From a virus: DNA of 22,810 bases. The translations under genes were made by a program, and so were the position numbers. The stretch covers positions 26,804-49,613 of the IMG/VR virus record IMGVR_UViG_3300030451_005683. One strand, given 5' to 3'. Of the stretch, positions 13,456-21,666 are shown piece by piece. Each line of letters opens with the position of its first letter. Position 1 is the first letter of the stretch. The notes beneath the pieces were generated by a model. It was not told the DNA's origin, ran no database searches, and saw only the letters and a list, made by a program, of their open reading frames with translations.

Positions 13456-14704
13456 ATCAAACCAAAAATTAGTGATGCAGGGAGGTATGATGCTCCCTGA
13501 GAATTTGGTGCGTTCTAATACTCCTATGTTACCAGCAGGGGAAAATAAGCAGAATAATGAAAATATAACAAAAACTCCAAAATTTTCTGGGGTGGTTCCT
13601 CTTTCACGTCGAATGGCAAATGCATTCGATAGAATGCAAGAAAAGGTTGATGTTGATAAGGGATTGCAGAAAAAAGATACCATAGCACTCGGTAAACTTC
13701 TTTTAGAGATTGAATTAGTTAATAATAATCTAAAAAATATAGCAAGTGAAGTTCTAAAGTCAAATAGAAAAGTAAAGGAATTAGCAGATAAAGAAGAGGA
13801 GATACTAGAGGATGAAGGGAAGAAACTAACAGGATTAGCAGCGAGTTTTCAAAATCTAAGACGCCAATTTGGAGCATTTGCCGGTTTAGTTTCAGCAAAA
13901 GAGTTTCTTGAGGGAGATACTGGATCAGGACTAGAGAATGCAGGCATTGCTGTAACAGCATTCTTACCTGAGATTATAAAGGTTGTCAGCACAGTGGTGA
14001 TGGCAAGGTTTTTGTTAGGTGGACGTGGAGGTGCTTCTACGGTTGCTTCTGGGGGTAGAGGAAATTTATTATCACAACTTCTAGTTGGTGGTGGATTACT
14101 TACTACAGGTGCAATATTAGGTTCTAGGGGAGATTCTGATCAGAGAAGATTTGAATTGCAGAAGAGACAAATTTTACCTAACTTACTTACAAAAAATGAT
14201 GTGGGTAGATTCAGAGCAACTACTACAAGATTTGATAGTATATTGGATGGCACACAGAGACCTATCATAAACCAAGAGGTAGCATCAACAATAGATGATG
14301 ATGTTGAAATGCCTGATGGTCCAAAAGATCTCGTAAGTAATTTTTTCAATAGATCAGAAGAGAAAGGTGATGAACTTGAACTTGAGAGTAATGTAGAGGG
14401 TGGTGAGGTAACTGAAGAAGTAGGCACAGACACTGCTAATATATTTGATTTCAATCCGAAAGAAGTTACAAGTCTTTTTCAGGAATCTGATATGATGTTT
14501 ACTAATGATGAATCTTTCCTCAGTAATATATCAGGACTCAATTTATTTGATATTGGTGGTGAAGAGGATGAGAATATTGATCAGAACAATACAGTATTCA
14601 GTCCCGGAACTTCACCGGGAAGTAGTTTTATTACTGTAAATCCAGAATATGAGAATATTGTAAAAATACCATTCATATTACAGTATGGCACATACACAGA
14701 ATAA
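13448..14704 (+). CDS. Putative hub/tape-measure-like virion protein 1
   Basis: This 418-aa protein has a disordered N-terminus (1-50), a helical, charged segment likely to form a coiled coil (about 60-125, including LEIELVNNNLKNIASEVLK), then two hydrophobic helices at about 165-190 (IAVTAFLPEIIKVVSTVVMA) and 207-226 (LLSQLLVGGGLLTTGAILG), linked by a glycine-rich loop. The C-terminal third is acidic and low in complexity. The combination of coiled coil and hydrophobic segments in a hub operon is reminiscent of tape-measure or pilot proteins (T4 gp29 occupies this part of the operon), but I cannot show homology. It overlaps the gp51-like ORF by 8 bases and abuts the next gene. Confidence 0.55.
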   Translation: MAESNQKLVMQGGMMLPENLVRSNTPMLPAGENKQNNENITKTPKFSGVVPLSRRMANAFDRMQEKVDVDKGLQKKDTIALGKLLLEIELVNNNLKNIASEVLKSNRKVKELADKEEEILEDEGKKLTGLAASFQNLRRQFGAFAGLVSAKEFLEGDTGSGLENAGIAVTAFLPEIIKVVSTVVMARFLLGGRGGASTVASGGRGNLLSQLLVGGGLLTTGAILGSRGDSDQRRFELQKRQILPNLLTKNDVGRFRATTTRFDSILDGTQRPIINQEVASTIDDDVEMPDGPKDLVSNFFNRSEEKGDELELESNVEGGEVTEEVGTDTANIFDFNPKEVTSLFQESDMMFTNDESFLSNISGLNLFDIGGEEDENIDQNNTVFSPGTSPGSSFITVNPEYENIVKIPFILQYGTYTE

Positions 14705-16177
14705 ATGAATATACAAGTACTACTAAAACATTCACAGATTGGTCTTAGGACTGGCACTGCATCACTAAAGAATGCCCTAACTCAATCTATCTTAGTCGAT
14801 ATTCAATCACGAACTAGACTATTAGAGAAAAAGAAGGAAGCATCAAAGAAAAGAATTAGAACTCTTGCTAATATACAGAGCAACTTAGTACAAGAGAAGA
14901 GAACTGATAGATTAGTTGATAATATTGCTTCAGGTGCAGGATTACTTAGTTTAGGTATTGGTGGTGGGAGAGGAAGTAATATAACTCCAAGAAATAATAT
15001 TGTATCTACAAGAGGACTTAGAACTAAACCCGGAAGATTTAGTGGATTATCCAGATTCAAAAATATTAGAGGTATAAGTAGAGGTAACGTTATTCTTAAC
15101 ACTGCATTTGCAGGACTTGATTTCAAGAATAGAAAATCGTTAGGTCAAACAAATACACAAGCATTAGCAGGTGCAGGTGGTGGTGCAGTTGGTGGTATTG
15201 CCGGTGCTGCAATAGGTCAAGCATTGATACCAATTCCTGTTATTGGTGCTCTTATAGGTGGTTTTCTAGGTGCTAACCTAGGTTCTGGTATCGCTGATCG
15301 TATGAGTGGAGTCACATCAGCAGATTTCAGAAGAAGAGAAGAAGAGAAACAAACTAATCTGAGAGAAAATGCAAGAACAGAATTTACAGAGGGATTAGAT
15401 AGATTTGATAGTGCTTTAGATAAGTTTGGTAGATATAATGAAGAGACAGACCTTTTCATTCTCAAAGCAACAGGTAGAGATAAGGATGGGAACCTTATTA
15501 GAATACCCCGTGGTGGCGGTGGTGGAGTTGGTCAAGCATTTGTAAATGAGGCATATAGAAAAGGTATTCTTGTAGGTGCATCAGGATTAGTTCTTGCAGT
15601 TGGAGGAACCTTCCTTGCAGTCAAAACTGGAGGAGTCTTTGTTGGATTGGGTAAAAAATTGCTTATACCGATGTTAGCGAAATTTGGAAAGACGAAATTA
15701 TTTCAAAATGTATTGAAATTTTTCAAAAGAAATGCAGAACCAACTAAAAAATTAAAAGAACAACTTATCAAGAAAAGATTATCAGAACAGTCAGAAAAAG
15801 AAAGGTTGATTGAAAAGATACTAAAAAACTTCAAAAATAATAAGGATTTAGAGGAGAGTATAAGATTAGGAGAGGAATTTTCAAGGAAAGTAGACACGTT
15901 GACTGGTGGATTGAAGAAAGGTGCTATAAAAAAGGAATTTTCAACTAAGGTAGGTGATAAAGTAAAAATAAAAGATTTTCTAGATGACTTATTAGATAAG
16001 GAGGGTATTACAAACATAATCAAAAAATCGAAGATCAATAGAACCAACACTAACTTGAAGTCTGATGCTAGTATAATTGATGGTGGAAGTGGTAATAGTA
16101 TCGCATATAATACTGAAGATTCTCCTTATAATGGCACAATAAATAGCATACGTGCTTTCAATCAGATGACGGTATAA
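14705..16177 (+). CDS. Putative hub/tape-measure-like virion protein 2 with glycine zipper
   Basis: This 490-aa protein starts with a basic helical region (about 22-75, rich in Arg and Lys). A glycine- and alanine-rich hydrophobic segment follows at about 155-196 (AGAGGGAVGGIAGAAIGQAL, then IPVIGALIGGFLGANLGSGI), with G-x3-G spacing typical of glycine-zipper membrane helices. A second hydrophobic stretch lies at about 284-325 (LVGASGLVLAVGGTFLAVKT). The C-terminal half is very lysine-rich and helical. Such features suit an ejected pilot or tape-measure-type protein that contacts the host membrane. The ATG follows the previous stop without a gap, and the two proteins share the same layout, suggesting a split or duplicated function. 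No family was recognised. Confidence 0.55.
   Translation: MNIQVLLKHSQIGLRTGTASLKNALTQSILVDIQSRTRLLEKKKEASKKRIRTLANIQSNLVQEKRTDRLVDNIASGAGLLSLGIGGGRGSNITPRNNIVSTRGLRTKPGRFSGLSRFKNIRGISRGNVILNTAFAGLDFKNRKSLGQTNTQALAGAGGGAVGGIAGAAIGQALIPIPVIGALIGGFLGANLGSGIADRMSGVTSADFRRREEEKQTNLRENARTEFTEGLDRFDSALDKFGRYNEETDLFILKATGRDKDGNLIRIPRGGGGGVGQAFVNEAYRKGILVGASGLVLAVGGTFLAVKTGGVFVGLGKKLLIPMLAKFGKTKLFQNVLKFFKRNAEPTKKLKEQLIKKRLSEQSEKERLIEKILKNFKNNKDLEESIRLGEEFSRKVDTLTGGLKKGAIKKEFSTKVGDKVKIKDFLDDLLDKEGITNIIKKSKINRTNTNLKSDASIIDGGSGNSIAYNTEDSPYNGTINSIRAFNQMTV
16138..16145 (+). promoter_or_regulatory. Candidate late promoter AATAAATA upstream of the gp27-like gene
   Basis: AATAAATA matches 7 of 8 bases of the T4 late consensus and lies 31 bases before the next ATG, almost the spacing seen for the perfect TATAAATA at 22730-22737 (32 bases). 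It lies inside the end of the preceding gene, so it may be a chance match in AT-rich DNA. Confidence 0.35.
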
Positions 16178-17508
16178 TGGCAAAGTCTGGATATTACTCA
16201 AAAGGTGCTGAGATAAAGGTTTTCAATGTTATGAATCCTAATGGATCAGTGACACATGATATGAAAACTCTTTTAGGACCAATTTCAGTATATGAGGATC
16301 TAACTGATGCTTCAATTCATATTAATGTAACTATACTTGATACGTTTGGTAAAAAGGAACATGTGCCAATAAGAAGTGGTTCTAAGGTTGAACTGTTCAT
16401 CGAAACTCCTTCTGGTGATATTGATTTCACAGATTATCCATTATATATTAGTAATATAGTTGCTAGTGGAAGTACAGAGAAGAAAGATGTCTATGTGTTA
16501 GAACTTGAAACTGTGGGGATGTTCAATAATAACCTAACAAGATTGTATCAGAAATATAATGGTAAAGCAGATGTTCTCATTGCTCAGTTTCTAAAACAAC
16601 TTGGTGTTCCTGATTTTTGGGCAAAGACGGAAAACCTTGAGAAACCAAAATACCCAATACAATTCATGGGTAACTATAAAAGAATTTTGCAAACATGTAT
16701 AAGTTTAGCAACAAAATCTTTACCTGTGATAGAAGGGGGCACTGGTACAGACACCTCTAATGAAGGTAGTGGTGGATTTTTCTTTTGGGAAACAATTAAA
16801 GGGTATTACTTCAAGAGTATAGATAATCTCTTCAAAGCAGCAAAAGAATTGAAAAGAACAGGAAAAGTTCCAAAATATTTTCAGTCATCTACTATGGATG
16901 CATTAGATATGAGAAATAATTTTAGAATCGTTAGTCAACCATCTTGGTCAACTAATCACAATCTACTTCAAAAATTGATGTCGGGTCAGTATGCATCATT
17001 TAATACTTTCGTAGATTTGAATGGTAACGTTCATACCATACCTGTAAGAGATGCAAAAGCATCACAACAATTTCAACCAACATATGATGAGGATGGTGCT
17101 GTGTTGGCAAACGAGGTAACTCATAACCCAGAAGAATTTCTGAAGGAGTCTAGGATAATGTTATCAGTTATTGATAGTCGTACATTTGATGCCGGAGAGG
17201 AATTTGATGCTGACAGTACTGGCAAAACTAACCAAGAACATGTATTATACAAGAGTAGGATTCAATCTCGTTACGCATCATTATTCTCAGAAGTGCTTAC
17301 TATCACTGTTCCCATGAATGTGGGATTATCTGCAGGATCTGTTGTAGAAGTTGAATTTCCTAGACTAAATATAGATGAACCTAATAGTGGGCACGTAAAT
17401 CCCGCATCAGGTCTCTATATGATCAAATCACTGTCTCATCAACTACTTGCGGAAGGTGATTACACTGGACTCAAATTAGTTAGAGACTCTTATTCAGAAC
17501 TATCATGA
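16177..17508 (+). CDS. gp27-like baseplate hub protein
   Basis: This 443-aa protein opens with a beta-rich domain (GPISVYEDLTDASIHINVTILD, then PIRSGSKVELFIETPSGDID) that resembles the tube-like beta domain of T4 gp27 and of gpD/VgrG hub proteins. LYISNIVASGSTEKKDVYVLELETVG fits the second tube strand set. The C-terminal section (SAGSVVEVEFPRLNID, ASGLYMIKSLSHQLLAEGDYTGLKLVRDS) matches the end of the same fold. T4 gp27 is 391 aa and forms the trimer ring onto which gp5 attaches. The gp5-like gene is only one small ORF downstream, which supports the call. It is coupled to the next gene by ATGA. Confidence 0.68.
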   Translation: MAKSGYYSKGAEIKVFNVMNPNGSVTHDMKTLLGPISVYEDLTDASIHINVTILDTFGKKEHVPIRSGSKVELFIETPSGDIDFTDYPLYISNIVASGSTEKKDVYVLELETVGMFNNNLTRLYQKYNGKADVLIAQFLKQLGVPDFWAKTENLEKPKYPIQFMGNYKRILQTCISLATKSLPVIEGGTGTDTSNEGSGGFFFWETIKGYYFKSIDNLFKAAKELKRTGKVPKYFQSSTMDALDMRNNFRIVSQPSWSTNHNLLQKLMSGQYASFNTFVDLNGNVHTIPVRDAKASQQFQPTYDEDGAVLANEVTHNPEEFLKESRIMLSVIDSRTFDAGEEFDADSTGKTNQEHVLYKSRIQSRYASLFSEVLTITVPMNVGLSAGSVVEVEFPRLNIDEPNSGHVNPASGLYMIKSLSHQLLAEGDYTGLKLVRDSYSELS

Positions 17509-17732
17509 AATCTATCGAAGATCACATAGCACACGACAAAGAGGTTATCGAAGACCCCATTGCAAGTCCTGCTGCTAGAAGGCATGCAAAGGAAGAATTG
17601 CATGAACTACAAGAATACATGGATCACCACAAGAAAGAGATTGATGCAGGGGATCACCATGATCCTAATGCATTAGAACTATTCTGTGATATGCATCCAG
17701 ATGAACCAGAATGCCTTATTTACGACGATTAA
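17505..17732 (+). CDS. Small protein with CP12-like C-terminus
   Basis: This 75-aa, very acidic and histidine-rich protein has a helical first half (ARRHAKEELHELQEYMDHHK) and ends LELFCDMHPDEPECLIYDD. The last 19 residues match the CP12 C-terminal motif, where two cysteines eight residues apart (here Cys61 and Cys70) are followed by R/L-V/I-Y-D-D; in CP12 this redox loop binds GAPDH and stops the Calvin cycle. The N-terminal cysteine pair and the AWD-VEEL core are absent, although EELHELQ aligns loosely with VEELQ. Length equals that of many CP12 proteins. It starts within the gp27-like stop codon and lies 3 bases before the gp5-like gene, so a structural or chaperone role is equally possible. 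Confidence 0.6.
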   Translation: MKSIEDHIAHDKEVIEDPIASPAARRHAKEELHELQEYMDHHKKEIDAGDHHDPNALELFCDMHPDEPECLIYDD

Positions 17733-17735
17733 ACA

Positions 17736-19709
17736 ATGTCGGGTAATCCATTTCTTTCATATACTGGTTCAAGTTTTGGCGGTGAAGACGGACTCAAATG
17801 GTTTTGGGGTCACGTCACAACTGATGCAGCTTGGAGAGAACATCATAAAGAATATGGATATAGGGTAAAGGTTAGAATCATAGGAAAACACCCTGCGGAG
17901 GGAGGTGAAGATGGAGTCGCCGATAAGGATTTGCCTTGGGCGATCGTAATGGTGAATCCTGTTTTAGGAGCAGGAAAAGACCATGCAGGAACCTCTTTGA
18001 CATTCCGTGGGGGTGAGTTGGTGTGGGGTTTTTATGCTGATGAAGAGCAACAAATTCCAGTAATAGGTTTATCTCAGTTTGCCGGAAAAAATGTTGAGAA
18101 TATAATACCTTACCTTGATAGTGATACTTTCTCTTATGAATTCAAAGCACCATATTCAAATCCTAATATTGTATGGTCTCTTGTAAATCAAACAATAGAC
18201 GGTACTGATCCCGGTGCCACTAATGGTTTATTTGACGAGAATAACTCGTATGAGGGAGTAGGAACAAGACAGATACACATTGATGAACAACAGGAAGTTG
18301 TAAGAAAACCTGAGAAATGTAAAGGTGATAAGTCCTTTATGAGTCAACTCTCAAGATCTCTTGCATCTTTTATAGAAGTTGCAGAAGGATTGACAGAGTT
18401 TCAAGATACTTACATCGATCCTATCATGGATGAAATGAAGGATGTTCAAAAACTTGTAAGTGACACAGCACAAATAATATCAGGAGCATATGCTCAAGTC
18501 ATTAGACTAGCAAGAAAGTTCTTATTTGCCAAAATATATGACTTGGTTGAGAAACTTATGGGGTTTCTACAACTTGATAGTTTATTGAAAGACATTGCTG
18601 TCAAGAAAGCAGTGGATAAAATTTATTGTGTGATAGAGAAAATAATAAAAGCACTACAAAAGGTTATAGAAGACTTCTTAATAGGATTGATCGGAAAGAT
18701 TATACAAGCACCACTCTGTGCAGCAGAGCAGTTTTTAGGTGGATTGAATACAAAAATGTTCAATCAGATTGAAGAAGCGATTGGGGATGCAATGAGCACC
18801 TTATCAGGAATTTTAGGACCTATTGGATCGTTTATGGGATATATTGAAAAGGCGATGGGTTATGCTCAAATAGGATTGAAGTTATTATCATGTGAAGATC
18901 AAGAATGTGAACCAGAACCTTATGACTGGGCACTAAATTTTGGACCAACTAAAAAGACAAAACTCGATTTCAAGAAAACAATTGATATCTCTTCAAAATT
19001 CAATGTTGCAGGAATCGGTAAGTCTATTACAGATGGTATAGACAAATTCTTTGGATTAGATGAAGATGACCTCGAAAATGCAGAAAGAGTTGCAGAGATT
19101 ATTGGTGACTGTCCAATCAATAATAAAGTTTGTGGTCCACCTAAGATAGAAATATTTGGTGGTGGAGGAATAGGTGCAGTGGCAAATGCTGTTATTAATG
19201 AAGTTGGTGCTATTGTGGGTGTTAATATGCAATCATTAGGTGTGGGATACGACCCTGCATCGACTTATGTTAGTATTATAGACAACTGTGAAGGTAGAGG
19301 AGCAGAAGGTGAAGCAATAGTGAAAAATGGTCAAGTTATCAATATTATAATAAGAAGAGGTGGTGGAGGATATCAAACTCCTCCAGACGTATCTGACAGT
19401 GAAGGTGTGAATGTTGTCGGTGAGATTGAGGATATAGAAGTAGTGAGAACAGGCAGAGGTTATAGAGAAGGTGATCTTATCGTGAGTGCATGTGGAACAT
19501 TCAAACCACTTTTAGATGATTTTGGAAGAATCGTTGGTGCGACAGTTGTTAGTGCTCATAAAGGTTGTAAAGTCATTCCTGACCTAACAATAAATACAGA
19601 CACTGGTTATGGAGCATTATTGAGACCCATTATGAGATTCAACAAATTTGAGGGTGTTATCATTCCTGATGGTGCTATGAAAGTAATTGATTGTGTTGCA
19701 GCATACTGA
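17736..19709 (+). CDS. gp5-like baseplate hub protein (no lysozyme domain seen)
   Basis: This 657-aa protein starts with a domain (about 15-130) including WFWGHVTTDAAWREH, YRVKVRIIGKHP, LPWAIVMVNPVLGAG and WGFYADEEQQIPVIGLSQ, which fits the OB-fold of T4 gp5 and similar spike proteins. The middle (about 205-390) is mostly helical, with long amphipathic stretches. The last 180 residues contain glycine-rich beta motifs of the G-x-G-Y type (SLGVGYDPAST, RRGGGGYQTPP, TGRGYREGDL). I do not see a T4-type lysozyme motif, so hub function is inferred from the OB-fold and position. The protein is larger than T4 gp5 (575 aa). Its stop overlaps the next ATG by one base. Confidence 0.6.
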   Translation: MSGNPFLSYTGSSFGGEDGLKWFWGHVTTDAAWREHHKEYGYRVKVRIIGKHPAEGGEDGVADKDLPWAIVMVNPVLGAGKDHAGTSLTFRGGELVWGFYADEEQQIPVIGLSQFAGKNVENIIPYLDSDTFSYEFKAPYSNPNIVWSLVNQTIDGTDPGATNGLFDENNSYEGVGTRQIHIDEQQEVVRKPEKCKGDKSFMSQLSRSLASFIEVAEGLTEFQDTYIDPIMDEMKDVQKLVSDTAQIISGAYAQVIRLARKFLFAKIYDLVEKLMGFLQLDSLLKDIAVKKAVDKIYCVIEKIIKALQKVIEDFLIGLIGKIIQAPLCAAEQFLGGLNTKMFNQIEEAIGDAMSTLSGILGPIGSFMGYIEKAMGYAQIGLKLLSCEDQECEPEPYDWALNFGPTKKTKLDFKKTIDISSKFNVAGIGKSITDGIDKFFGLDEDDLENAERVAEIIGDCPINNKVCGPPKIEIFGGGGIGAVANAVINEVGAIVGVNMQSLGVGYDPASTYVSIIDNCEGRGAEGEAIVKNGQVINIIIRRGGGGYQTPPDVSDSEGVNVVGEIEDIEVVRTGRGYREGDLIVSACGTFKPLLDDFGRIVGATVVSAHKGCKVIPDLTINTDTGYGALLRPIMRFNKFEGVIIPDGAMKVIDCVAAY

Positions 19710-20254
19710 TGAGTAAAGAAACAGAACCACTCATAATAAACACACCGGAAGATGGTTTTCTTCGTATTGGTAAAACCACCGATGAAAAAAAACTAAGACC
19801 TGATCAGGTGCAATTAGCTGGTGGTTGTGGATCTAGTCTGAGAATTTTCGAGGATGGTGGATGGGAACTTAGATCTAGAGAAAATAAAAAAGGTTGTAAC
19901 CTTATAGCAAAAGGAGACGGTGGTTTACACATCTATTCAGAGGGTGATGTTAATATAGATGCAAGAGGTGACTTCAATGTTTCTGCAAGAAATATTACGA
20001 TGGAAACCACTGCTGATGATGGAGACTTTACTGTTTTCTGTAAAAGGGATATAATGTTAGATGCAGACAATAATTTCAAAGCATTTGGAACAAAGTGTGT
20101 TATTACAGCATCAGATACTCTAATATCACACTCAAAGGGATGGAATGTTGTTGCCGGTAATCCAGTGTATGTGTATGAGAAGAAGACCAAACTTATACCA
20201 ACATCAGCACAGGATATCCTAAACTCGTTATTTGAACAATTCTTATTAAATTGA
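19709..20254 (+). CDS. Beta-helix spike-like protein (gp5 C-terminal/VgrG type)
   Basis: This 181-aa protein is chosen to begin at ATG 19709, in a TGATG overlap. After a short N-terminus it has regularly repeated beta strands: GGLHIYSEGDVNIDARGDFN, VSARNITMETTADDGDFTVF, and KRDIMLDADNNFKAFGTK. The spacing of G-D/V-x-I/V-x-A turns resembles the triple-stranded beta-helix of the gp5 needle and of VgrG proteins. Because the preceding gene carries the OB-fold part, the two probably form the membrane-piercing spike as separate chains. The helical end (TSAQDILNSLFEQFLLN) may be a trimer cap. The fold is inferred from the repeat pattern. Confidence 0.6.
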   Translation: MSKETEPLIINTPEDGFLRIGKTTDEKKLRPDQVQLAGGCGSSLRIFEDGGWELRSRENKKGCNLIAKGDGGLHIYSEGDVNIDARGDFNVSARNITMETTADDGDFTVFCKRDIMLDADNNFKAFGTKCVITASDTLISHSKGWNVVAGNPVYVYEKKTKLIPTSAQDILNSLFEQFLLN

Positions 20255-20517
20255 TGGTATTTTTTTCTATTATATTATCATTCTTTGCTAATCATCTACC
20301 TGTGATGTACGTTCAAGTACCACAGTGGACAGATGACTGGGCAGTTTGTGCTGTAGATATACCTGATGCAAAGTGTCACTGGTATATCGTGTCACCTGAC
20401 AATACATTCGGTGAAGGTTTTGACTGGGAAACAGCACCATGGTTCGATGCTAATGGACTAAATGATATAGCACCCATGCAAGCAAAAACAGTCGTGGAAA
20501 AACTACAGGAAAGGTAA
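20254..20517 (+). CDS. Small protein with hydrophobic N-terminus
   Basis: This 87-aa protein begins MVFFSIILSFFANHLPVMYV, which could be a signal peptide or membrane anchor. The rest is polar and tryptophan-rich (VPQWTDDWAVCAVDIPDAKC, WETAPWFDANGLND) with two cysteines that could pair. ATG at 20254 is preferred because it lies in the usual TGATG overlap; a TTG lies one codon upstream. I do not recognise the family. Its location between the spike and a fibre protein suggests a tail accessory. Confidence 0.55.
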   Translation: MVFFSIILSFFANHLPVMYVQVPQWTDDWAVCAVDIPDAKCHWYIVSPDNTFGEGFDWETAPWFDANGLNDIAPMQAKTVVEKLQER

Positions 20518-21377
20518 TGGAATCACCAGAAGTATCAGCAGGAAAAGTTTATATCGGTCCAAGTATACCGGTAAAACTTGATCTATCAGCATTTACACTC
20601 AACTCAAAACTTCCTTTCAATGGAACGTTAGCATGTGTGGGTCCTGCATTTTTTGGTGCAGTACCACCAACAGGTTTTGCGAGAGCAATGTGTCAGATGG
20701 GTCCGGGGATACCACCGTTTATATCAGCAGTTCCGGGTCTAACACTCGAAGTTACGGGTGGCACACACCTAATGGGATATCTGAATGCCTTTGGTCTAAA
20801 CTCTATGATAGGTGTGACCAACAATATTGGTGTTCATAATGGTATAGGACTCAAGAATATGCTTGGGTTTCATAACAGGGTAGGAAAGCAGACAGCAGTT
20901 GGTGGAGAAACATCAGCAGAACCGAAGAAGTTCTGTGCAGCACCAACGATGACTCTTACATCTGTAAATGGAACACTCAGAGGTAGTTGGAATCATAATG
21001 GTGTGCCACTGACTCTCCTGCATGCTCATTCAGATAGAAGTCTAAAGAAGAATATACAACCTATACTATCACCTCTGTCTAAAGTTCTACAACTTCAAGG
21101 CGTTACATTTGAATGGAATCATAAGACTTTGGCAAAGAACAGACCGGGAACTATGATAGGATTGATCGCTCAAGATGTTGAAAAAGTAGTTCCAGAAGTG
21201 GTCATAAATACTCGTATCGATACTGATGGTAAAAACCATGAAGTCAAAGGTATCATGTATGAAAACCTTACTGGTCTCTTAGTTGAGGCGATCAAGGAAC
21301 AAAACAAGCGAATTGAACATCTAGAACAATGCATTGCTACACTACAAGCGGAAAAGTCCACATCGACGGAATCATAG
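20517..21377 (+). CDS. Tail fibre/spike protein with C-terminal S74 chaperone domain
   Basis: This 286-aa protein ends in a clear peptidase S74 (endosialidase chaperone) domain: SDRSLKKNIQPI at 172-183, LQGVTFEWN at 193-201, IGLIAQDVEKVVPEVV at 214-229, then a leucine-zipper-like helix (YENLTGLLVEAIKEQNKRIE, 248-267). The catalytic Ser172 and Lys177 keep the S-x4-K spacing of endosialidase chaperones, so autocleavage just before Ser172 would release a mature protein of about 171 aa. That part is rich in glycine and contains a short repeat (NNIGVHNGIGLKNMLGFHN, 102-120). S74 domains help trimerise beta-helical fibres. It starts in a TAATG overlap. Confidence 0.85.
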   Translation: MESPEVSAGKVYIGPSIPVKLDLSAFTLNSKLPFNGTLACVGPAFFGAVPPTGFARAMCQMGPGIPPFISAVPGLTLEVTGGTHLMGYLNAFGLNSMIGVTNNIGVHNGIGLKNMLGFHNRVGKQTAVGGETSAEPKKFCAAPTMTLTSVNGTLRGSWNHNGVPLTLLHAHSDRSLKKNIQPILSPLSKVLQLQGVTFEWNHKTLAKNRPGTMIGLIAQDVEKVVPEVVINTRIDTDGKNHEVKGIMYENLTGLLVEAIKEQNKRIEHLEQCIATLQAEKSTSTES

Positions 21378-21628
21378 AATTACCAGAAGATTGGCAGGGT
21401 AACATCAAACCAGAAACAATTTCTGTACAACTGACTGCAATAGGGACAGCTCAGGAGTTGTTTGTAAAAGAAATTCAGTGGGGAGCGAAGGTTATAGTAA
21501 GAAACGGTGGAGGTGGTGCATTGAATGCATATTATACTGTAACTGCAGAACCAATCAAGGTCGAACAGGCACCGGAACCAATTGTGTTGAATGACTTCAA
21601 ACCAAAAAAGAAAAAGTTGACTGCATAA
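21329..21628 (+). CDS. Small beta-rich tail accessory protein
   Basis: This 99-aa protein includes GKVHIDGIIELPEDWQGNI, ISVQLTAIGTAQELFVKEIQ and AYYTVTAEP, ending in a lysine-rich tail (KPKKKKLTA). This pattern (IELP..W.G......V.LT..G...L.V) recurs in C-terminal parts of phage fibre proteins next to S74 domains in cyanophages. The ATG lies 49 bases inside the S74 gene, so it is read in another frame and is probably translationally coupled. A structural role next to the fibre is inferred. Confidence 0.6.
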   Translation: MHCYTTSGKVHIDGIIELPEDWQGNIKPETISVQLTAIGTAQELFVKEIQWGAKVIVRNGGGGALNAYYTVTAEPIKVEQAPEPIVLNDFKPKKKKLTA

Positions 21629-21644
21629 GTACCTGTGGTATAAT
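21617..21644 (+). promoter_or_regulatory. Strong sigma70-type promoter
   Basis: TTGACT (21617-21622) and TATAAT (21639-21644) are spaced by 16 bases, and TGG immediately before TATAAT gives an extended -10. It is the best housekeeping-type promoter in the window. Transcription would start near 21651, about 16 bases before the ATG of the 57-aa ORF. Its -35 box overlaps the end of the preceding gene. Confidence 0.7.
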
Positions 21645-21666
21645 AGGGGAGTACCCGACTTTTATT

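Noticed and set aside
14140-14454. Minus-strand ORF of 104 codons opposite the first tape-measure-like gene
   Set aside because: Serine- and leucine-rich product typical of reading the complement of an acidic coding region; no start context.
21650-21664. Third copy of the 75-nt module (CGACTTTTATT near the 57-aa ORF)
   Set aside because: Only about 10 bases match and the rest of the module is absent, so chance similarity is likely.
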